The notes under the pieces: generated by a model
Database searches by the model: none
Told to the model about the DNA's origin: nothing
The model's input: the letters and a program-made list of their open reading frames with translations, nothing else
Program-made: the position numbers and the translations under genes
NCBI RefSeq assembly: GCF_000003195.3
Contig: NC_012874.2
Span: 62,563,768 to 62,627,767 of the forward strand
From: Sorghum bicolor
Taxonomy: Eukaryota; Streptophyta; Magnoliopsida; Poales; Poaceae
Direction: 5' to 3'
DNA: 64,000 nt
Shown here: positions 56,318 through 64,000 of the stretch, one piece after another
How positions within the stretch are numbered: the first letter of the stretch is position 1
Layout: each line of letters opens with the position of its first letter

Positions 56318-57150
56318 GGAAATACTATAGACCGGGTGAGATCTTGCCGTGTTGCAATTGTTTTTTTATGTTGCAATTGTTCTTTGTGGATGTTGCAACA
56401 GATAATTTCAAAAATGTTGCAATAGGATTTTTTTTGAGTTGTTGTAACAAATATTTTTGCGATTTGCAGTGCCACTACTTGAGATGTTGCAGTGCATTTT
56501 TTCGAAGGTTGCAACATAATTTTTGGTGTTGCATTACACATTTTTTGATGTTATCGTATATGTTTTTTATGTTGCAGTGCATGTTTTCAATGTTGCTTTA
56601 CACATTTTTTGTTTTTTACAGTAAATATTTTGCGTTGTTGCAACAATTTCTTTTTATTATTGCAGTGCATATTTTTTAGTGTTACACTACATATTTTTTG
56701 ATGTTGCAGTACATTTTTTTTGTTTTGTTGCAGTAGATTGCAGTAAAAATTTTTCTATGTTGCAAAGCATGTTTATCAGTGTTGTAGTCGGGGAAGGGGG
56801 TGCGTTTAAGGAAGGGGGGTAGAAGCATGCTGGGGAGTAGAGCTGTCGTCAGGGACACGTCGGTGTGGGGATGCTCCTACGGGAGGTGCGAGAGGCGAAC
56901 AGATGGGGATGAAGATGTAGATGGAGAGTGGGATGAGGTGCGGGGGTGCAAGCATGTGCGGGGAAGGCGTCGATGGAAGCAAACAGGGACAGGAGTGTGT
57001 TGGGAAGTGGAAAAGAGTGGTTCCAATCTCTATTTTTGTTCTGTACAGACCGGTGGACGCGGTTCCGTGGAGAGGAGACAAAGCGCGGTACTAAAGTCCG
57101 GCGTCTGGACGCTAGCGCCCCGGATCGGACGTCCGGGCGCTAGCAGTTCC
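56318..57150. mobile_element. Probable Mutator-like element with TGTTGCA-rich repeats
   Basis: Imperfect inverted ends (GGAAATACTATAGACCGGG on the left, complement of the right end GGAACTGCTAGCGCCCGG) inside AT-dinucleotide flanks. The left half (56,345-56,790) is a degenerate array of ATGTTGCA(A/G)T motifs every 20-40 bp with T runs between them; the right half is GC-rich. No transposase. The TATATATAT flanks on both sides could be a 9-bp duplication but low complexity makes this uncertain. Confidence 0.55.
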
Positions 57151-59727
57151 GTATATATATACCTCGTCTTCGTCCGTTGCCTGTACGTATTCGTATCGTA
57201 TATACATGCTGCTGGCCTGCTTCTCCAGACGTACTTTATAATCTGTATGTATTCGTCAGCTATGAATTAATTACAGAAACACATAAATCTAAAGCTACAA
57301 CAAAATTTTATACTAAAACATATCATATCATAGATCTACTTGCATGGAGTAAAAATTTTTTTATAACTTCTGTGATTTATTTTTTTCAAAATTCTGTCAA
57401 ATTAAATAAAAAGAAAAAGACAAAACCGCATTTAAAAACCACCTATAACTAGGCCAGAGAGATAAAATGAATGGTTTTAAAAGTTTAGGGAGGTGGTTTA
57501 TCCGGTTTTTAAGGAGAAAAACTAAATTTTGAAGATAGTTTTGGGAGATAAAATGGACTTTTTTCAAAATAAAAAAAAGGAAAAAGTCACAACACTAGCT
57601 AGTACCTGCCATCCTCCTCTCTCAAAAAAAAACTGCCTGTCATCCGTTATTTTCATCATAATATATCAATCTACTTGCTATCTCCAACAGTCCAGTACTC
57701 CAGTAGGGTAGGCGTTTTTCGGCTGTGCTTAGCTATTTATCAATCAAACGAGTTACATGTATAATATCTCACTATCATTATTTAGGCCACTATCATTATT
57801 TAGGCCCCATTTGGCACGGCTCCACTTCACCAGTGAAGTTGTTTTTTGAAGCTTTAGCTCCACAGTGTTCAAAAATGTAATTTTCTTCATGTCAATGGAG
57901 AGGCAAACCTGTTCACCATGGATGGTTCAAAATATATAATTTTGTCTTAGTTAGCACACATACGATTATTGCTAGGTCTTCTTTTGCATACGTCCAATTA
58001 GTGTTTGGTCTTTTTGGAACCTGGTGCCACAGAAGTGCTGATATTTTTACCTTAGTCTTGTCCTTATTTGCTGGCGAGTTCAGTTCTAGCCCCAATGTCT
58101 GCACAATTTGTGCCAAGGTGTTGGTTTAAACATGCTGATTTTTTTTCCAAAATGGTACAATTCCTCTGGAAATTGTGAATAGTTACAGATGAGACTAGCC
58201 CAGAAACGTTGATGAAACAGACAACTATGTCAAGACCATCCAGATAACTAGAATTGACAGAACAAAAACATTCATAGACAAAATGGTACAATGTCACTGC
58301 TTAAGCCTTATATTTCCGGATAGCCAAGAGATGGTAGATCTGTCAACCTCCCAATTTTTCTCGTCCTTACTTGAAAAGGAAATCTGTACAGGAATAGCAC
58401 AATAAGTTTTGCAGGAAGGAAAAAAAACACTCCATTACTTGAGAATGAAACTTAAAATGCCAAAGATAATTCAGCAAATAGGAAATGCAGCTTGCAGTTC
58501 AATCTGATTGTCCTAACTCCCAAGTTATGATATGCTATACTGATAAGAAGCTGAGCAAAAATGCTCAAGTCAAATAGTTTTCCAAATTATGATCTCAACT
58601 TTTCTACACACGCATAAGCCATGACAAGAATGCACCTGACTCACAAGAACCCCTACATTAACATCACATCAGAGTTTGATGTTTACAAACCATCAGTTAC
58701 AGGTTTTCACTGGCTAGCCAACAAGTGAGGAAAAGGCAGACAAGTAAACTGAACAATGAGATGGCAATATTAGTGAACTTAGGTGCAAATCAGAGTAGTT
58801 ACCATGACGATAATATGGCAATATGCTATCCAGCACTTATGGGCATCAGCCCTGTGAGCATACATGTGGCAAGATGGCAGAAGCAGCGAAGCTGGAGCCT
58901 AATGTCAGCGAAGTGGGAGCCTAATGTAACTACTAATTTAACTATTAGGGGAAGAAAGTCATAAGGAGATGAGATCTCTTTGTTAAGAAAGATGCTATTA
59001 GCTGCTAAGATTCTCTTTGATATGAAAGAAAATTTGTTATTTTACTGGCCAAGTGCCCAAGTGACAACTTCGAAAGAAGAAATAAGCAATAGTTTCTCTC
59101 TCCTCCCCTGCTCTTGTGGGGCACTCGAAGGTCAATGGCGCCTCTGTGTTACATGGGTCCAGGGACACCTCGAGGTGGCCTAAGAGTCTTTAACCCAAGC
59201 CTGAACCAACCTCAGCATTTGGTTACATTTGGTATCATGGCCTTGTGCCACAATTCAGCATGGATTTGTTGCCCACCTCACTAGCTATCTGAATGATCAA
59301 TCCCCAATTCTGAGATCAACAGTGTAACCTGCAGCTGAATATTTACCATGAGACAGACGTCATAAGGCCACCTCTATGTATCTGTCCACCCATCATTACC
59401 TATCCTATCTCCTCTCCGACAGACGACAGATCTCCTCCATTTAGATCACTACCATTTACCACCCCTCATCTCTGTCTTTATGTCCAGGACTCAGCTCCTC
59501 GTTCTTCCCAATCATCCTTAGCTCCACTGAAGAATGCACAGCGAGGAATGAGGCAACTGCAGTAGTGTAGACGAGTTCAGGGCTCCATTCTCTGTCCAAC
59601 ACCAGAGATCTGCGCAGGTGTCGACAGAGGATACCTCCATCCACGCTGCTGCCTGCAGGTGGCGGTTGGGATCACAGAAGAATGGAAAGCGCAAAGGATC
59701 AGCTTGGGGCGCAACAGGGAGGGAGGT
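57151..59727. other. Intergenic DNA, no recognised gene
   Basis: Mostly AT-rich. The start of a MITE-like sequence (GGCCCCATTTGGCACGGC) is seen at about 57,804. A block at 59,187-59,250 (CTTTAACCCAAGCC to CCTTGTGCCACAA) is echoed at 61,828-61,880. Short frames give no domains. Confidence 0.45.
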
Positions 59728-60050
59728 TGTCATGGGCATAAAGAGGGGCGCCGTAGGGCGCAAGTGTCCTAGTTGGGCCTTAAGCCCATTAGTGTTAATT
59801 AGTGTCTCTCTTAGTTATTTGTCTATAGGAATAGTACCATATTGTCTAGGCACAAGAGGTGTTAGTCCTATGTACCTTTTATATTCAGCCCATGGGGCAC
59901 AATGGAAAGCAAGCAATGAATTATGAAGAAACAATTCTAGTCTCCCTCAATCTCTCAAGCTCTTGGCAAAGCATAAGGCCTAGTTATCCTAAAGCTCTTG
60001 GCAAAGCATAAGGCCTAGTTATCTATCCTAAAATACCCTCGTTCATAACA
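59728..60050 (+). repeat. 5' LTR of the small retrotransposon
   Basis: TGTCATGGGC to GTTCATAACA. Each LTR contains its own 35-bp tandem duplication (units starting AGCTCTTGGCAAAGC at 59,958 and 59,993). Confidence 0.95.
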
Positions 60051-60247
60051 TCTGGTATCTAGAGTCCAGCGATCCTCTTCATCCAAAAAAAAAACATCGA
60101 TTCAGATCCCGATCCCCACCACCATCCGCCGCCGCCGCCGCCGCCACAACTCCAACACCGGCAGCCGCCACCACAACCACCAGGCCGCCGTCCGCCTCCC
60201 CCTGCACCAACGACCTCGAAGCTTCCCTGGCGATCATCACAGCCGCC

Positions 60248-61264
60248 ATGAGGGCCAACGCCGCCGCCATCAAGGCCCTGTCCGCTGAGTGCTCGGCGTC
60301 CAGCAACAGCTCGGCTGCTGGGAAACACCACAACAATCGTCCGCCGCGGTTCCAGAAGCTGGGTTTTCCGCGTTACGACGGTAATTCCGACCCCCTCATC
60401 TTCATCAACAGTTGCGACACATACTTTCGTCGAGAGCGCATCATGGTGGAAGAAAAGGTATGGATGGCTTCCCGTCATCTGGACGATGGCGCTCGTACGT
60501 GGTTCCTCCAAGTCCAGGAGGAGGGCACCCCGACATGGCGTCGCTTCACCGAGCTCCTGCAGCGGCGCTTCAAACCAACTCCGCGCCCCAATCCGCTCCA
60601 CCGGTTGTCCCTTGGTGTCGACAACTGCCTACGCAGCCTTGCAGAGATGACCGCACAGCTGGATCGCCTCCGGGTGCGTCTCGAGAAGGAGGACCGTGAA
60701 CGCCGGGCAGCTGTACGCCTCCAGGCAGCAGCACGGGGACTCCTGGCACGTCGCCGAGCGCAGGCTCTTCGTGCCACAAAAGCAACGAAGGAGGAAGCAA
60801 CGGTGCGCCTCCAGGCAGCAGTGCGAGGAATGCTTGTCCGTCGTATGGTGCGGCAGATACGCATGCTCCTCAGCTCGACGTTGTCGTACGTGTTCATCCA
60901 CTCGGACTCGCCGATACGGCCTGCGGCTCCAATTGCAGTGGGTGTCCAAGTATGGGCATTTCCAGTGCAGCGACCTCGCATCAACATCCAGCATCAGGCA
61001 TCAAAGGCTATCTCATTCATCCTTGTGCCTGCCGTGGTGCTAGACACTTTCAGCATAAGATCCAGCTGCTTCACACTCCACCCTTCAGCCTACATGAAGC
61101 CAGCAGAGGCGCTCTTTCCATGGGATCCAGGTGGATATCCTTATATTTTAGTCTTCAATAAAAGGGGAAGCCAAGATGTAAAAGGCTTAACCCTATTTCG
61201 CTTCAGCTCTCCAGCTCGAGGACGAGCTGGGTCTCCAAGGGTGGGGGAGATGTCATGGGCATAA
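60248..61264 (+). CDS. Ty3/gypsy-type Gag fused to two IQ motifs
   Basis: 338 codons from ATG 60,248; the frame is also open upstream through a proline-rich, CCG-repeat leader toward 60,110, so the true start may be earlier. Residues about 30-115 are a retrotransposon Gag domain (FPRYDGNSDPLIFINSCDTYF, then HLDDGARTWFLQV and TWRRFTELLQRRFKP). A helix with QLDRLRVRLEKEDRERR follows, then two IQ motifs: VRLQAAARGLLARRR and VRLQAAVRGMLVRRM, about 30 residues apart, both fitting IQxxxRGxxxR with Leu for Ile. IQ motifs usually bind calmodulin or myosin light chains (family knowledge); binding here is inference. The last 110 residues match nothing and the reading may be out of frame with the original Pol end; the stop lies 14 bases inside the 3' LTR. 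Confidence 0.75.
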   Translation: MRANAAAIKALSAECSASSNSSAAGKHHNNRPPRFQKLGFPRYDGNSDPLIFINSCDTYFRRERIMVEEKVWMASRHLDDGARTWFLQVQEEGTPTWRRFTELLQRRFKPTPRPNPLHRLSLGVDNCLRSLAEMTAQLDRLRVRLEKEDRERRAAVRLQAAARGLLARRRAQALRATKATKEEATVRLQAAVRGMLVRRMVRQIRMLLSSTLSYVFIHSDSPIRPAAPIAVGVQVWAFPVQRPRINIQHQASKAISFILVPAVVLDTFSIRSSCFTLHPSAYMKPAEALFPWDPGGYPYILVFNKRGSQDVKGLTLFRFSSPARGRAGSPRVGEMSWA

Positions 61265-61573
61265 AGAGGGGCGCCGTAGGGCGCAAGTGTCCTAGTTGGG
61301 CCTTAAGCCCATTAGTGTTAATTAGTGTCTCTCTTAGTTATTTGTCTATAGGAATAGTACCATATTGTCTAGGCACAAGAGGTGTTAGTCCTATGTACCT
61401 TTTATATTCAGCCCATGGGGCACAATGGAAAGCAAGCAATGAATTATGAAGAAACAATTCTAGTCTCCCTCAATCTCTCAAGCTCTTGGCAAAGCATAAG
61501 GCCTAGTTATCCTAAAGCTCTTGGCAAAGCATAAGGCCTAGTTATCTATCCTAAAATACCCTCGTTCATAACA
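61251..61573 (+). repeat. 3' LTR of the small retrotransposon
   Basis: 323 bp; I see no difference from the 5' LTR, including the internal 35-bp duplication. Confidence 0.95.
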
Positions 61574-61578
61574 GAGGT

Positions 61579-63362
61579 GCTGCTGTTGTGGTGCAGTTGA
61601 GTTCAGGGAGGGGGGGACATCATCAAGAAGACGGTTTGATCACCATGTGGTAATTGTTTCTGCTATAGTAGAAACACCTGAAGCAAAGTGCAAGTAACAG
61701 AGCCCTACAGACTAAGAATCACAGTCTCTTCAACAGACAAGATGGTAGGGTGCGAGGCCACAAGCCGAGGTGAGCACCATACACACACTAGTTGGGAAAA
61801 AGGATGCCTCAAGCAGCCGTAAGTTCTTTAACCCAACCACACCCATTACTTTCGGTACCTTGGCCTTGTGCCATAAATGTTACCATGGAAACAAAAAAGA
61901 GGCTCTAGAAACCTAAATAACATATAGAGGATTTTGTTAGGACTATTTGCATAAACACAGCACAGATACTTTAGTGCCGCATGCTTGTGCCACAAAAATA
62001 ATATTGCAGCATATCAAACAACACATAAATGACTTTTGCAAAAAGTATAGTGTGCAACGGCAGAAGGAAGGGAAATCAAACAAAACAAATCATATGATAA
62101 ACCTAAGCAATTTCCTGAATAAGGAAAACTAATAAAAGTCATGGCAAAAACTAGTACATAAGTTATGCAGGATCCTCAAGAACAAAGAGAATATTCAGAA
62201 ACTAAGCTTATAGTGTAAGGATACCATACTACTAGCTACGCAACTACAAATATTTGAGAAGGTGACGAATGAATGCATAATCCACAAATAATGTATGCTG
62301 AATGGCATTGCTTTTTTTTCCTAATCAAATGCATGATGTTAGTTTCAACAAACAAGAACCAAACTGGTGTATTGTTAACAAGGGAATGAATGCTTGTTTT
62401 GTTGTGCAGATATGCAGGAAATTTACAAAAATCACACAGAGCATCAAGAATGTCACCAATTAGAGAACGCTCATCTACCACTTCGCATTTGGACATACAA
62501 CAGAAGCATACATAGATTATTTAGTGTGGCATTCATAGTGCTATAAGAATGGAAGTGCTAGATACCACATCATCACATAAACAATGGCTACTTAGCAAAA
62601 TAGGCAATGGTAGAAAGAAGGAAAATCAAATAAAATGATTAAAAACATTAGTACAGCTTTCGAACCCTGTAAAAATAAAGGCAAGCACAAAATGCAACAA
62701 ATCATAAGCAATTTCCTACAGTAAGAAAATTAAAAGGAAATTGTGGAAGACAATGGGACATAAGTATATGTAAACTCCTCAAGTACAAAGAGAGCATTCA
62801 GAAACTAAGATTTGGTGTAAGTATACCAAACTACTATTTATGCAGCTACAAGTATTTGAGAAACCACAAACACTACCATTATACTATTTCCAAAGGAATG
62901 GATTTGATGCCTAACCAAGTACATGCACTTGGTTTCTACAGACAAAAATAAGATTGATATTTTAACAAGGGAATGTAACATCTCACAGATCTAGTGTGAG
63001 ACACTCATATATGAAGGTAGCACTCAAAGCATTGGAAGCTTAGAATAATGTAAAAATCACATGGAATAATACAGTTATGAACTTATAATATTTGTGTTTA
63101 TGTTGACAATTAATTAAAATATTAAGAGCTACCAGAAGATAATGTGATACTGTTTAGGCAGAGCAATTTAATTTCAGCCCCTCTCTGTATATCTCTTAGC
63201 TCTCTGCACAATGATAGCCAAAATAAAGGATTCAAATACGCCACCCTCACTGTTAAGTTAATTGAATGCTTGCCAAGAAAGTAAGGAGCTGTGCTTATTT
63301 TTATTTGCACACATGAAGAAAAATTTAAATAAATTATAGAGAGCACCATGTATTTTGCTAGT
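61579..63362 (-). other. 3' flank of the F-box/FBD gene with a diverged 600-bp duplication
   Basis: Segments around 62,040-62,420 and 62,600-62,990 are collinear copies about 606 bp apart: for example CCTCAAGAACAAAGAGAATATT at 62,171 and CCTCAAGTACAAAGAGAGCATT at 62,777, AAGCAATTTCCT and AACAAGGGAATG in each. No exon is recognised. A possible alternative last exon of the F-box gene could lie at about 63,200. Confidence 0.5.
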
Positions 63363-64000
63363 TCACTTACGTATGCCAAATGTACCCAGAAACTTCAAAA
63401 CCTTGTAAACTTTATTGTTAACTACTTCACATTGGACTCGGATTTCCTTCAGGTGTTTTGATATAGTAGCTGATCTCTCCATTTGATTGTATCTTCCTAT
63501 CATTTCCAGTTTATGTTGAGGTGCCTGAGATAAACCACAATATTCTATCAGTATCAACCAATAACGTACAACTAGTTAAACAAAGCAGTAGTTAATTATT
63601 CAGAATATATACCTTAGTAAAAAGATGAAGGGTGAGCTTCTCCAAAACCGGTGAATGTTTGAGAATGCAATTTAACACATAAAAGTCAGGATCCACACAC
63701 CATTCATTTAGCAGTAGTGTCCTCAAGTTGTTAAAAGTTGGGCACCATTCCAAATCCCTGAAAAAATGAGCCTGGACAAAATGCAGACAGGAAAAAAAAT
63801 CGACTATTATTCAGTGTGAAAACAGACCCAGCTTCAGTTTTTAAGAATATATGGAACTTGATATAGATACTGCAACAGAAATAAAAACAATCAGGTTAAT
63901 CAGACAGCATAACATTGAAAAAAAAATCGGACAGCATAAGCAGACAAAATAGCAATGGAAAAAATAATAATCAAAGAGCGCAACAATGGAAATAGTAATA
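63363..64000 (-). CDS. F-box/FBD/LRR protein, 3' exons (partial, runs off the right edge)
   Basis: Two exons on the minus strand. 63,757-63,613 (acceptor TTTTTTCAG, donor GTATAT) encodes a leucine-rich segment with WCPTFNNLRTLLLNEW and SPVLEKLTLHLFTK. 63,524-63,363 (acceptor TTTATCTCAG) continues in frame with APQHKLEMIGRYN, ISKHLKEIRVQCEVV and VYKVLKFLGTFG, then TGA. The pattern LRTLLL..W, HSPVLEKLTL, HLKEIRV.C and V.K.LKFL is the FBD domain at the end of grass F-box/LRR proteins, which act as substrate receptors of SCF ubiquitin ligases (family knowledge). The F-box and most LRRs lie beyond 64,000. GTAAGT overlaps the last codons, so a further small exon is possible. Beyond 63,757 only intron-like DNA is seen. 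Confidence 0.8.

Larger units (their letters stand above)
59728..61573 (+). mobile_element. Young small LTR retrotransposon carrying gypsy-type Gag and IQ motifs
   Basis: 1,846 bp: two 323-bp LTRs identical by eye, 5-bp duplication GAGGT (59,723-59,727; 61,574-61,578), primer-binding site TGGTATCTAGAG directly after the 5' LTR (60,053) and a GGTGGGGGAGA polypurine tract before the 3' LTR. The 1.2-kb interior encodes a Gag-like protein with IQ motifs; near the 3' LTR one frame (about 61,209-61,240) reads LQLEDELGLQG, the kind of sequence that ends gypsy Pol, so it looks like an internal-deletion derivative of a Ty3/gypsy element. It lacks protease, reverse transcriptase and integrase and would need them in trans. 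Confidence 0.93.

Noticed and set aside
59728..61573. Calling this element a host IQ-domain gene
   Set aside because: LTRs, target duplication, primer site and polypurine tract show that it is a retrotransposon.
63122..63379. A further minus-strand frame as the last exon of the F-box gene
   Set aside because: It resembles no FBD end and is not needed, since a stop follows at 63,363; kept only as a possible alternative exon.

Overview
This 64 kb window is plant nuclear DNA from a grass. Signs are an NLR immune-receptor gene of grass type with an intron just before kinase-2, GT-AG introns throughout, an F-box/FBD gene, a dense load of Tourist and Stowaway MITEs, and Ty1/copia, LINE, CACTA, Mutator and hAT elements. 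One Tourist-like family (ends GGCCTTGTTTAG) occurs at least six times; it looks like the family very common in Sorghum, so a panicoid grass such as Sorghum is my best guess (inference).

Layout. 1-3.2 kb: repetitive DNA ending in the right terminus of a CACTA element. 3.94-28.98 kb (+): an NLR gene with coiled coil, NB-ARC and LRR. Its exons 1 and 2 are separated by a 19,052-bp intron. A GT at codon phase 0 near the end of exon 2 lines up with two further exons encoding a heavy-metal-associated (HMA) domain, so the gene probably makes a 1,033-residue NLR with a C-terminal integrated HMA domain (RGA5-like layout) and, if that last intron is retained, a 920-residue form without it. The giant intron holds MITEs, an antisense fragment of a phosphoglycerate kinase gene, a 3.5-kb solo LTR with a nested hAT element, and a minus-strand LINE relic split by a complete but decayed Ty1/copia element.

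29-50 kb is mostly mobile DNA. It contains the remains of a tandem segmental duplication: unit 1 is about 34.26-37.7 kb and unit 2 about 38.74-50.7 kb, the second swollen by a CACTA element, MITEs and a 7-kb LINE that landed inside a MITE. Unit 1 carries a truncated copy of the promoter and 5' end of the gene at the end of unit 2, with a Mutator-like element inserted in it. 50.76-53.2 kb (+): an intact two-exon ALP1/HARBI1-like gene, a domesticated PIF/Harbinger transposase in which one catalytic acid is gone.

53.6-61.6 kb: MITEs, two Mutator-like inverted-repeat elements, and a very young 1,846-bp LTR retrotransposon with LTRs identical by eye. That element encodes a Ty3/gypsy-type Gag joined in frame to two IQ (calmodulin-binding type) motifs and lacks nearly all of pol. 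61.6-64 kb: a diverged 600-bp duplication, then the 3' exons of a minus-strand F-box/FBD/LRR gene that runs off the right edge.

The host genes do not form a pathway. The main interests are the NLR-HMA fusion with its possible alternative 3' end, the IQ-bearing mini retrotransposon, and the nested insertion history, which target-site duplications allow to be ordered.
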